Below are positions 37,618-45,817 of a DNA stretch of 64,000 nucleotides, piece by piece. How positions within the stretch are numbered: position 1 is the first letter of the stretch; each line of letters opens with the position of its first letter. The DNA is from Desulfonatronovibrio hydrogenovorans DSM 9292 (GTDB lineage: Bacteria; Desulfobacterota; Desulfovibrionia; Desulfovibrionales; Desulfonatronovibrionaceae). The stretch is taken from NCBI RefSeq assembly GCF_000686525.1, contig NZ_JMKT01000010.1, forward strand, positions 124,001 through 188,000, written 5' to 3'. The notes below the pieces were generated by a model. It was given only the letters and a program-made list of their open reading frames with translations. It had not been told where the DNA came from and did no database searches. The translations under genes and the position numbers were made by a program.

Positions 37618-38370
37618 TCAGACCGCTCTGGCCAGAACCACCACCCGGACCTGAGAGGCCCCGGAACCCAGGAGAACCCTTGTACATTCCTCTAAAGTGG
37701 AACCAGTAGTCATTATATCATCCACCAGAAGGATTTTTTTATCCTTGACCTTTTCCTTGCCTGCCTGAAAAGCACCCTTCTGAGCCTTAAGTCTGTGTTT
37801 ACGGTCCAGGGCGCTCTGAGGAGGAGTATTCCTGGTCTTGACCAGGGCATCCTTAGACCATGGCAGTCTGATCCTGCCAGCCAGAATCCTGGACAGTTCC
37901 TGGCTCTGGTTGAAACCTCTGCTGGCCAGCTTTGCCCGGTGCAGAGGAACAGGCACTATCAGATCAAGATACTCGTAGGGGTGAAAAGAGGTTGCAGAAA
38001 AGAGAAGATTTCCCAGCACATTGCCCAGCCCCAGATCCGCCCGGAACTTGTACCTTATGATCATTTCCTTGAGCAGGCCGTTGTAGACTGAATAAAAAGA
38101 TATGCCCTGCCAGGAAAAAGGTTTGGTTCTGCAACTCAGACAGAGGTGGGTGGACTCATCCTCCAGGGCATAGATCCTGGCGCACAGGCCGCAGAACCCT
38201 CCGGTCCTGGGTCTGAGTTCCCAGGAGCATGCCGGGCAAAGGATAACGCCCGGCCCTGCTTGATCAAACACTGATCCGCATACGGAACATCTTTTCCCCA
38301 GCACCTGGCGGAATCCGCTGGAGAGTATGCTGTAGGTCTTTTGCCAGAAAAAAGAAAGTTGGGGATCCAT
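37618..38370 (-). CDS. ComF family phosphoribosyltransferase-like protein
   Basis: A 250-residue ComF protein. Paired cysteines at the N-terminus (CSVCG, CPAC, CGLC, CLSC; residues 28-85) look like zinc sites. The type I phosphoribosyltransferase domain has LIVPVPLHRAKLASRGFNQS near residue 135 and the PRPP loop ILLVDDIMTTGST near residue 215. ComF aids DNA uptake in competent bacteria, perhaps handling nucleotides. No other competence gene is in view. AGGA lies seven bases before the ATG. Confidence 0.9.
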   Translation of the reverse strand: MDPQLSFFWQKTYSILSSGFRQVLGKRCSVCGSVFDQAGPGVILCPACSWELRPRTGGFCGLCARIYALEDESTHLCLSCRTKPFSWQGISFYSVYNGLLKEMIIRYKFRADLGLGNVLGNLLFSATSFHPYEYLDLIVPVPLHRAKLASRGFNQSQELSRILAGRIRLPWSKDALVKTRNTPPQSALDRKHRLKAQKGAFQAGKEKVKDKKILLVDDIMTTGSTLEECTRVLLGSGASQVRVVVLARAV

Positions 38371-38427
38371 GGTCAGTTCCTGCCTGCAGCATAGGAAGCA
38401 GTCAAAAGCCCTCAGGGCAGTCCGGCA

Positions 38428-39006
38428 TCATTTCAGCCCAGCCTCTACAAAGCTCCTGATCCTGGCCCTAAGCTGGGGAAGATTTTCAAGATCGCTCTTT
38501 TGATCCACTCCGCGCAGACAAAGATCATTCAGATCGTAGCCGAATGGTGTCAGAAAATACCTCATGGTCAAAAGGCTTCCCTGAAAAAGCGACCTCCCCC
38601 TGCTTCGTCCGGCCACCAGTACACATAAAGCCTTTTTGCCCCTGGGAGAAGAAGCCGGATTGGCAACCCACCTTTCGTAGTAACTCTGACTCCGGTCAAT
38701 AAGTCCCTTGAACCCGGCTGGCAAATGATAAAAATAAATGGGCGAACAGAAACAGACTGTCCCGGCCAGATCAATCCGCTCCAGCAGCATGGCACAGTCG
38801 TCTCTGTCCTTGAAAAGGCATTCAAAGTCCTGGGATTCTGCACAACCGTGACACCCCACACAGGGCATGACCCGGTAATTGCGCAGATAAACCAATTGCG
38901 CACTGCAGCCGGCCCTTTGGGCTGCCTCCAAAGCTTCATGGGCAGCCAGATCAGTATTTCCCCCTTTCCTCGGGCTGCAGGCAAATATGGTCAGGTCATT
39001 CTTCAT
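38428..39006 (-). CDS. Iron-sulfur flavoprotein (NADPH-dependent FMN reductase fold)
   Basis: A 192-residue flavodoxin-fold protein starting NDLTIFACSPRKGGNT, the FMN phosphate loop. The compact cysteine motif C-x2-C-x2-C-x7-C (CVGCHGC then C) near residue 50 matches the 4Fe-4S site of archaeal and clostridial iron-sulfur flavoproteins. CSPIYFYHLPAGFKGLIDR follows. It likely carries electrons or reduces quinone-like or oxygen species in an anaerobe. I chose ATG 39006; a TTG start at 39039 is possible. The 59-residue ORF upstream overlaps this start. Confidence 0.88.
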   Translation of the reverse strand: MKNDLTIFACSPRKGGNTDLAAHEALEAAQRAGCSAQLVYLRNYRVMPCVGCHGCAESQDFECLFKDRDDCAMLLERIDLAGTVCFCSPIYFYHLPAGFKGLIDRSQSYYERWVANPASSPRGKKALCVLVAGRSRGRSLFQGSLLTMRYFLTPFGYDLNDLCLRGVDQKSDLENLPQLRARIRSFVEAGLK

Positions 39007-39175
39007 ACGGGCTGGCCTTTCTGGTAAAATCAGCTTCAATATGATCGTTTTTTTCTGAAACAGTCAATTTCCATCCAGGATGCAGGTGCAGCACGTTTTC
39101 AAGCTGCCCCCTGGACTCTTTAAGGGCCAGAACCCGGACATTGTTCCCTTTGCTGAAACGGAGATGCCAACCCAC
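38996..39175 (-). CDS. Possible 59-residue protein coupled to the flavoprotein gene
   Basis: An open frame of 59 codons (GTG start, GWHLRFSKGNNVRVLALKES after the start, ending SPYEE) fills the gap between the glycosyltransferase and the flavoprotein. Its stop overlaps the flavoprotein start (ATGAAGAATGA). Composition is protein-like: amphipathic strands, no rare residue runs. The start is weak; GTG 39175 has only GGA a few bases ahead, and the open frame continues a few codons back to a TGA. No family recognised. It may instead be a remnant. Confidence 0.4.
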   Translation of the reverse strand: MGWHLRFSKGNNVRVLALKESRGQLENVLHLHPGWKLTVSEKNDHIEADFTRKASPYEE

Positions 39176-39231
39176 CTCCAGTCCAAGGCCTCAGCATTTG
39201 CTTCGCATATCAAGCCAGATCAGATCCCTGC

Positions 39232-40326
39232 TCACTTTTCCTCCTTTTTGGCTGCAAGATCCTGATAAATATCCCCATACTCATCAATCATTCTTGGGGA
39301 AGTGAACCTGTCCATTGCCACACCATAAGCTTGCTCAGCCATGGCCCTGGCCTGTCTGGGATGCATAAGCAGTCCTGCGGCAGACTCGGCCATGGCCTGA
39401 TAGTCACCCGGCCTGATCAGAATCCCAGTGCTCCCGGATTTGATCTGCTCCGGGATGCCCCCCACACCAAAGGAAACAACTGGCAGCCTGCTCATCATGG
39501 CTTCCAGAATCACCAGCGGATGGTTGTCAGCTATTGAAGGATAAATCAGGATGCTGGCCCGCTCCATGATGGACCGTACCGCATGGTTGGGCAAATACGG
39601 AAGATGAAACACATCAGCTGTTCTGTCCTGTACTTTATTGCCCACAAACAAAGCTCTGGCCCTTGGCCGGGTCTTTTTTATCAGTTTCCAGATCCGCATC
39701 CACTGGCCACCGCTTTTATAACCGGCCTCAACCCCACCATGAGCAACAAACAGTACAAGCTCACCCTGAAAATCCGGGATGTGCCCCTGGTCATCCTTCA
39801 GGGCAGAGGCCTGTTCTATTCCATTGGCAATAACCCTGACCTTCAAGCCCGGAAAAGCCCTTTCTGCCATCTCCGCGAGCCAGGCTGAAGGACTGACCAG
39901 GACCGGTTTGACCAGAGCAGCCGCATCCTGCCTGCGCTGCCAGTCCTCATGGGAATCACTGTATCCCCTTTGGCATTCATGACATCCTGCAAGCCATTTG
40001 CGACATTCCAGGGGATAGACGCAGCCCCCTGTAAAAAGGGAGGCATCATGCATGGTCACCACTGGTCTTTGCTTCAGGCCGAGGCAGGATAAAAGGGTTT
40101 TTGGCCAGTTCTGGGTGGAATGGATATGGACCAGCACGTCCTGATCTCGCCCCTTGAGGTCAGGACTCGGCCTGCCATTTGTCCCGCAGATTTCGCTTTC
40201 AACCCGACTGTCCCATCCCCTGGAGCACATCCCCAGGCTGAGCAGCCCGGCAATCATGGCTGTGCCACCCTGATCTCTGAGGATGGTATGGTGGACCATG
40301 CGCAATCTAGATAAATTTGTGCTCAT
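39232..40326 (-). CDS. Glycosyltransferase family 4 protein
   Basis: A 364-residue GT-B glycosyltransferase. The N-terminal domain holds GGTAMIAG (acceptor loop) and the cysteine cluster CVYPLECRKWLAGCHECQ near residue 120, common in GT4 enzymes of polysaccharide synthesis. The C-terminal donor domain has VIANGIE, then YPSIADNHPLVILEAMMSRLPVVS, with the usual E-x7-E pair near residue 290. Probably cytosolic, adding a hexose to a lipid-linked glycan. The start is uncertain: ATG 40326 overlaps the next gene by 20 bases, ATG 40299 does not. Confidence 0.85.
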   Translation of the reverse strand: MSTNLSRLRMVHHTILRDQGGTAMIAGLLSLGMCSRGWDSRVESEICGTNGRPSPDLKGRDQDVLVHIHSTQNWPKTLLSCLGLKQRPVVTMHDASLFTGGCVYPLECRKWLAGCHECQRGYSDSHEDWQRRQDAAALVKPVLVSPSAWLAEMAERAFPGLKVRVIANGIEQASALKDDQGHIPDFQGELVLFVAHGGVEAGYKSGGQWMRIWKLIKKTRPRARALFVGNKVQDRTADVFHLPYLPNHAVRSIMERASILIYPSIADNHPLVILEAMMSRLPVVSFGVGGIPEQIKSGSTGILIRPGDYQAMAESAAGLLMHPRQARAMAEQAYGVAMDRFTSPRMIDEYGDIYQDLAAKKEEK

Positions 40327-40939
40327 GGAAAAAGGGATTGTGGAGTCTTTCATCCAGAACCCTGCTTTCCGGGCCATGACCTGAATAGATTGTGGTATTG
40401 TCCGGAAGGGTGAATATCTGTTTCTGGGCTGACTCTTTTAAAACTTCGGGATCTCCTCCTGGAAAGTCTGTCCGGCCAACAGAACGGAAAAACAACAGGT
40501 CTCCTACAAAAACCGCATTCAATTCAGGAAAGTAAAATGACAGGCTGCCCGGGGTATGTCCCGGAGTCCCAAGGACATGGCAGGGGCTGTCCAGAAATAC
40601 TGTCTGACCCGGTTCCAGGTTGATGAAGTCAAATGCAGGTGTCTCTGGAAATCCCATGAAGCCCCCTCCGCCCACCTCTGTCTGGAGGAGAAAACTGTCC
40701 TTTTGGGGAGCCATAATCTCCGCCCCGGTCCTGGATGACAAGGACTGATTTCCCTGGATGTGGTCAAAATGAAGATGAGTGTTGAGAATGGTCTGGAGGT
40801 TAAGTTCCTGAGTCTGAAGAAAGTCTATTACAGCCTCGGGATCACCGCCTGGATCCACAGCCAGGGCTTGCTTGTCATTGTAAATAAGGTAACAGTTTGT
40901 TTCCAGAGGACCAAGATTGAATTGTTTTAATTTGAGCAT
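40307..40939 (-). CDS. Metallo-beta-lactamase-fold hydrolase
   Basis: A 210-residue MBL protein. The metal motif is THLHFDHIQGN (H-x-H-x-D-H) near residue 55, then HTPGSLSFYFPE, and DLLFFRSVGRTDFPGGD near residue 150 resembles glyoxalase II-type hydrolases, as does SGHGPES at the end. It probably hydrolyses thioesters such as S-lactoylglutathione or a persulfide. I placed the start at ATG 40939; the longer frame upstream is shadow of the nitroreductase gene. Confidence 0.9.
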   Translation of the reverse strand: MLKLKQFNLGPLETNCYLIYNDKQALAVDPGGDPEAVIDFLQTQELNLQTILNTHLHFDHIQGNQSLSSRTGAEIMAPQKDSFLLQTEVGGGGFMGFPETPAFDFINLEPGQTVFLDSPCHVLGTPGHTPGSLSFYFPELNAVFVGDLLFFRSVGRTDFPGGDPEVLKESAQKQIFTLPDNTTIYSGHGPESRVLDERLHNPFFHEHKFI

Positions 40940-40980
40940 GATATACCCATAAGTTAAATGTGGCCTGCCTGTTGAGGCAG

Positions 40981-41487
40981 TTAAAAAGGTTCCACCATCA
41001 GCTGGGAAAGTTCCCTCCGTGAAGATGACCCCCCAGATGCAGGATGACCCAGAGCAACTACAGCCATGAGTTCCAGGTGTTCGGCATCTGTTCCCAGAAC
41101 CTGATGTACCTCCTTCTCCTGATTGATGATTTCTCCCAGCCAGACCCCGCCAAGACCGAGTCCGTGTATGGCCAGAAGCATGTTCTGGATACAGGCCCCA
41201 GCGCCCTGACAATCTTTTTCATGGTGGTATTTGGCCTTTCTGTCCAGAAAAACCACAATAAGCACCTGTGCCCCCCGGACAACATGGGCATACTTGGTAC
41301 AGCCTTCCAGGGCCTGTTTTCTGGAGTCCCTTGCATTCAGCACCAGAAATCTCCACGGCTGATTGTTGAGGCCGCTGGGAGCCCACCTGCCAGCCTCCAG
41401 CACCGCAAGAACATGCTCTTTGGTAACCGGTTCATCTGTAAACTTCCGGATGCTCCGTCTGGTGGTTATTGTTTCCATTATCCTCAT
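40981..41487 (-). CDS. Nitroreductase-family flavoprotein
   Basis: A 168-residue FMN nitroreductase, close to the minimum size for the family. The FMN site shows RRSIRKF near residue 11 and APSGLNNQPW near residue 37, then GACIQNMLLAIHGLGLGGVWLGE near residue 97. Substrate unknown; it likely reduces a quinone, nitro-compound or enone with NAD(P)H. AAGGAG lies five bases before the ATG. The metallo-hydrolase follows after 41 bases. Confidence 0.9.
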   Translation of the reverse strand: MRIMETITTRRSIRKFTDEPVTKEHVLAVLEAGRWAPSGLNNQPWRFLVLNARDSRKQALEGCTKYAHVVRGAQVLIVVFLDRKAKYHHEKDCQGAGACIQNMLLAIHGLGLGGVWLGEIINQEKEVHQVLGTDAEHLELMAVVALGHPASGGSSSRRELSQLMVEPF

Positions 41488-41646
41488 TCCTGCTCCTTTG
41501 TTTCATCAGTACTTAAACCCATCCTACCCTCTCATTCACCGGGAATCAACCTTATCCGGCCCGGATCATTAATATAAGGACTGGACAGCATGGTGTCATT
41601 TATATAACTTAAAAACTTTGCTTTTAACTGTAAACCCGGCCACCAC

Positions 41647-44037
41647 ATGTACCTGAACCTTGATAAAAGCGATCTCATCCGGTTTGAGTCCATTCTCAAA
41701 AACTCCCTGGCGTCACTTATCTCTTTTACCTCCTACAGCCTTTACTTTCCCAGAGAAATTCCTCTGGCAATGCAGGAGGGAAAAAAACTTGTTCCGATCA
41801 TTGAAAAAGACCGGACCCTGTTGCCTCTAAGCCTGAACAACAACTTCCTGGGCATTTTCCTGGCCAAAGGCACTGATTATAACCAGCTGATCTCCCTTAA
41901 AGATCACCTTGGGTCATTCACCTCCCTGAGCCTGGACAAACTCTTCCTGCACAAACAGTGCATGCTGGACGAACTAACCGGTCTGAGTAACCGGGAACAG
42001 TTCACCAGAATGGTGGAAAGGGAGATTGAATCAGTACTGTCCAGCATCACCCCGGGTCCGGCAGCCACCATGGATAACGGCCCGGAACGCCACAGCGCTT
42101 CATTCTGGATCATGATCTTCAACCTGGACCGGTTCAGACGGATAAACAACACTTACGGTTACATGTTCGGCGATCAGGTACTTGAAGGGCTGGCTGCTGA
42201 ACTTAAAAGGGTGATCCCTGAGCAGGCCGCCCTGGCCAGGCTCTGGGGGGATACCTTCGGCCTTTTTCAGCCTCAAAGCTCTCCTTCCAAATGCCAGGAA
42301 CTGGCCAAGTCCATCCTTGAAAAAATATCAGAAACCGTTTTTGAATACGCTGTTTCAGGAGAAAAGGTGTCCCTGACTGCCAGTGCCGGTTCATCTTTTT
42401 TTCCTCAAGACATCAAAGGCCATCAGTTCAGAAAGACTCCCTACGAACTGGCCAGGATAGCCATTCAAAAAGCCCAGCAGGCCCTGGATATAGCCAAGGA
42501 AAACGGCAGAGGCAGGTCCTATTTTTTTGGCCAACTCCTGTCCCGGGGGGGAGTGATCATGGAGAACCTGCCCCTGAACCGGATGATAATCAACCTGGGA
42601 AAAAATGTAGATGCCTGCGAAGGGCAGAAGTTCATGGTCTGGTCCAGAAAATTCAATGGGCATTCCCAGATCATTCAGGAGCCGGATAAAAAATCCCTTG
42701 GCCATTACCCACCCATCCACAAGGGCGAAATCACCCTCCAGGAGGTCCAGGAGCGCATATCCATTGCCGAAGTCCTGTACCTGAATGATCCGTCCTGGGA
42801 AATCGAGCCTGGAGACAAGCTGAGCCTTTTGCCTGAAAAAGACAGCCTCCTGGAAAATAACGGTATCGTGGAAAACACCCTCCCCAAAAAAGATATCATG
42901 ACCGGGCTTTATTCTTACAGGGACTTTGTCTCCCTGTGGAGCAAAAACCGCAATTGTGTTGACTCATTTTCCATGGTCATGATCAGAATCCATGACCATG
43001 GAAAAAATGACAGTGAACAGGGTATCGGAGGGGAAAACCTGATCCTCGAGCTGATGAGTTCCCTTAAGGCAGTTCTGGCAGAGGAACCCCTTGGGGGCAG
43101 GTACAGCTCCACCTGTCTCATCTTCTATTTCCCGGGTCAAAGTCCGCAAGACCTGTACCCGGCACTCTGTCAGCTGAGCTCTTCAATCCGGGACTCCTGC
43201 CAGGCCTCTATATTTACCGGTATTGCCTGTTTTCCATATCTTAATTACTCCCGCATCAACACCCTTGAAAACTGCCGCAAGAGTCTTGAGCACGCTGACT
43301 TGATCGAGTTTCCCCATGTGGCCTGTTTTGACAGCTTGACCCTTACTGTGAGTGCGGACAGGTTGTTTACCCGTGGCGATACCTTTGCCGCTCTGGAAGA
43401 GTATAAACTGGCCCTGGCAGCAGATGAAGCCAACACCCTGGCCCGCAACTCACTGGCCATCTGCTACGCAAGGCTGGGCAGGATGGAAATGGCCGCCAAA
43501 CAATTCCAGGAAATCATCGGTCTTGAAGATCAGAACATCATGGCCTGGTATAATCTGGGCTGTGCCCACCTCAAGCAAGGCGACCTGCCTGATGCTGAAA
43601 AGGCCTTTGAAAAATGTCTTGAAATTGAGCGGGATCACGCATTCAGCCTGTTTCGTCTGGGGCAGCTGGCAGAAAACTCCGGTGACCTGGATAAGGCAGA
43701 CAAATATTACAACCAGGCCAGAGAAACCAGCAGCGGGAAAAACCTTGCGCCCAGACATCTGGCCAGGCTCGCCTGGAAAAAAGGAGACCGGGAGCAGGCC
43801 AGGGAGCATCTGCATCAGGCCCTGATAAACAATCCAAGGGACGCCTTCTCCCTGAACCTGATGGCCAGGATATATCTGGAAAACAACGACGATCCCCAGA
43901 TAGCTGAATCTCTGGCCAGACAAAGTGTTGTGCTCAGGCCGGACGTGGCCGGATTCTGGAATGACCTGGCTGAAACCCTCAAGGCTCAGGGAAAAGAAGA
44001 CCAGGCTGCTCAGGCCAAGGCCAGGGCCTTTGCCTGA
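41647..44037 (+). CDS. Protein with two degenerate GGDEF domains and C-terminal TPR
   Basis: A 796-residue protein. An N-terminal alpha/beta region (1-100) is followed by a GGDEF-type domain (107-295, DELTGLSN at its start) whose active-site motif reads LARLWGDTFGLF instead of R-x-GGDEF. A middle segment (303-400, NLGKN...GQKFMVWSR...GEITLQEV...GDKLSLL) resembles the beta domain of FlgT-C type. A second GGDEF-like domain (413-560, DIMTGLYS) has GGRYSSTC at the site. TPR repeats fill 568-796. The loss of catalytic residues suggests c-di-GMP binding or a structural role, not synthesis. Confidence 0.8.
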   Translation: MYLNLDKSDLIRFESILKNSLASLISFTSYSLYFPREIPLAMQEGKKLVPIIEKDRTLLPLSLNNNFLGIFLAKGTDYNQLISLKDHLGSFTSLSLDKLFLHKQCMLDELTGLSNREQFTRMVEREIESVLSSITPGPAATMDNGPERHSASFWIMIFNLDRFRRINNTYGYMFGDQVLEGLAAELKRVIPEQAALARLWGDTFGLFQPQSSPSKCQELAKSILEKISETVFEYAVSGEKVSLTASAGSSFFPQDIKGHQFRKTPYELARIAIQKAQQALDIAKENGRGRSYFFGQLLSRGGVIMENLPLNRMIINLGKNVDACEGQKFMVWSRKFNGHSQIIQEPDKKSLGHYPPIHKGEITLQEVQERISIAEVLYLNDPSWEIEPGDKLSLLPEKDSLLENNGIVENTLPKKDIMTGLYSYRDFVSLWSKNRNCVDSFSMVMIRIHDHGKNDSEQGIGGENLILELMSSLKAVLAEEPLGGRYSSTCLIFYFPGQSPQDLYPALCQLSSSIRDSCQASIFTGIACFPYLNYSRINTLENCRKSLEHADLIEFPHVACFDSLTLTVSADRLFTRGDTFAALEEYKLALAADEANTLARNSLAICYARLGRMEMAAKQFQEIIGLEDQNIMAWYNLGCAHLKQGDLPDAEKAFEKCLEIERDHAFSLFRLGQLAENSGDLDKADKYYNQARETSSGKNLAPRHLARLAWKKGDREQAREHLHQALINNPRDAFSLNLMARIYLENNDDPQIAESLARQSVVLRPDVAGFWNDLAETLKAQGKEDQAAQAKARAFA

Positions 44038-44077
44038 TATGATAGAGAAGACTTCTGGGCATCCTAAGTGGCAGGCA

Positions 44078-44092
44078 TGATATCAGATATCA
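44078..44092. promoter_or_regulatory. Palindrome upstream of the thioesterase gene (candidate operator)
   Basis: TGATATC-A-GATATCA, a perfect 15-base palindrome, 49 bases before the start codon. No clear promoter elements are visible beside it. Confidence 0.3.
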
Positions 44093-44141
44093 GCACAGCA
44101 AAGACAAGCATTACCAACATTTAAATCAATATGCAGCAGTT

Positions 44142-44552
44142 ATGAATCCTGAACAGACCTATCAGATCAACATTAAGGCGACACCATCAGACATTGACGA
44201 GCTGGGCCATGTTAACAATATAGTCTATCTTCGCTGGGTCCAGGATGCTGCTGTTGCCCACTGGCAGGCCCTTGCCCCGCTAAAGGAACAGGAAAAAACA
44301 CTTTGGGTGGTCCTCCGCCATGAAATAGACTACAAAGCTCCAGCAGTGGAAGGAGACGAAATCACCGCCAGGACCTGGATCGGCCGGGCCAAAAGACTGA
44401 GCTTTGAACGCAACACAGAGATCATTCGAAAAAAAGATCAGATCCTTCTGGCCAGGGCCAGGACAATCTGGTGCCCGGTCAACCCGGAAACAGGCAAACC
44501 TCAACGGGTCAGCCAGGAAATCCGGGGACTTTTTTCAGTTGAGGAAGTATAG
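44142..44552 (+). CDS. Acyl-CoA thioesterase (hotdog fold, YbgC/FadM type)
   Basis: A 136-residue 4HBT-like protein. DIDELGHVNNIVYLRWVQDA near residue 17 holds the catalytic Asp and the N-N that begin the central helix. It hydrolyses an acyl-CoA, here of unknown chain. The start has no strong ribosome-binding site. It converges on the M20 peptidase gene with 96 bases between. Confidence 0.88.
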   Translation: MNPEQTYQINIKATPSDIDELGHVNNIVYLRWVQDAAVAHWQALAPLKEQEKTLWVVLRHEIDYKAPAVEGDEITARTWIGRAKRLSFERNTEIIRKKDQILLARARTIWCPVNPETGKPQRVSQEIRGLFSVEEV

Positions 44553-44648
44553 CCATCAATTTTTCCGGGGCAGACCTGCAACCAGGCCCATACTGAGCCG
44601 CAGGACATAAAGGACTCTCATCCAGAGGACTGACTAAACTCTCTGTTG

Positions 44649-45806
44649 TCAGACTTGCTCAGACATGACCTCCAGGATGGACTGGGCCACCAGGGCGGCC
44701 CGCTGGGGCAAGGTTTTTTTTATGATGAACTCCTGGTCGCTGTGGTCCAGATCTCCACAGGGACCCAGTCCGTCCAGGACCGGAGTCCCCGTGGCTGCAA
44801 TAAAATTGGCGTCAGACACTCCCCCTCTGATCTCCCTGGCAATGGGGACCCCGACCTTTTGGGCTGCCCCCTCAACCAGCTGATAAAGCCTTTCCATGTT
44901 CCTGCTGGTCGGCATGGCCGGGCGGCTGGAAATGACTCTCATCTCTGTCCTGGTCCCGGGAACTCTTGTCTGCCCGGCTATCTTCCGGATCTCCTCCAGA
45001 ATGGCATCATGATTTTTCTGATCAGCAAAGCGGGCGTCAACTCCAAGGACAGCCTCCCGGGCAATGGTGTTGGGTCCGATGCCCCCCTGGACCAGACCGA
45101 CATTGACCAGGACATCCGGCGGGTGGTTCAGGGCTTCCAGGGCAATAGTCTTATGGGCCGCCTCAAGCACGGCGCTGGGCTTGTCAAGACCTGCCACTCC
45201 AGCATGTCCGGCCCTTCCAGTAACCTTGAGATCAAGACCGATCTTTCCCTTGCGACCAACAGCCACCTGCCCGTCAACTCCCCCTCCTTCAAGGACAAAT
45301 GCAGCCCTGCTTTTCCTGGCCTGCTCCTCAATAAGCACCCTGGAAAAAGGAGAACCGATTTCTTCCTCTGAATTGCAGATAAAGGTTATTGGAATATCTT
45401 CCAGCAACCCCAGCCTGGACAGGGCTTTTAAAGCAAAAAAACCCACTACCAGGCCGCCTTTCATATCCATGACCCCCGGGCCATATATCTTTTCCCGGTC
45501 CTGGCGGAAAAAATTAAAATCAGTATCCTGGGGGAAAACTGTGTCCATATGGCCAACCAGGAGAATCGGCTTACAGGTGCGGGCTTCATTATTCCAGGCC
45601 AGGACCATATTGCCGCACTCCTGCATGGAAATAATCTCCACCTGGGGAAGTATCCCGGACAGGGCCCGGAAAACAGTCCGGGCCATCCTGTCCAGCCCAG
45701 TTTTATTCATGGTGCCGCTCTGGATCAGGACCAGCTCTTCCAGCAGTTCAAGCATCTCCCCTTTCAGGAAGCTGACCTGTTCAACAATCCTTTCCCCTGA
45801 ACCCAT
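44649..45806 (-). CDS. M20-family metallopeptidase (carboxypeptidase G2-like)
   Basis: A 385-residue M20 peptidase or amidohydrolase. Zinc ligands appear in VGHMDTVFP near residue 85 and GVMDMKGGL near residue 113; the general-base Glu is in CNSEEEIGS near residue 147, and the dimerisation domain covers about 180-300. Family members remove a C-terminal glutamate or split acylated amino acids. It lies 11 bases after the aminomutase-like gene, last of the three-gene operon, and may deprotect or degrade that pathway's product. Confidence 0.88.
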   Translation of the reverse strand: MGSGERIVEQVSFLKGEMLELLEELVLIQSGTMNKTGLDRMARTVFRALSGILPQVEIISMQECGNMVLAWNNEARTCKPILLVGHMDTVFPQDTDFNFFRQDREKIYGPGVMDMKGGLVVGFFALKALSRLGLLEDIPITFICNSEEEIGSPFSRVLIEEQARKSRAAFVLEGGGVDGQVAVGRKGKIGLDLKVTGRAGHAGVAGLDKPSAVLEAAHKTIALEALNHPPDVLVNVGLVQGGIGPNTIAREAVLGVDARFADQKNHDAILEEIRKIAGQTRVPGTRTEMRVISSRPAMPTSRNMERLYQLVEGAAQKVGVPIAREIRGGVSDANFIAATGTPVLDGLGPCGDLDHSDQEFIIKKTLPQRAALVAQSILEVMSEQV

Positions 45807-45817
45807 CCTGGCCGCCT

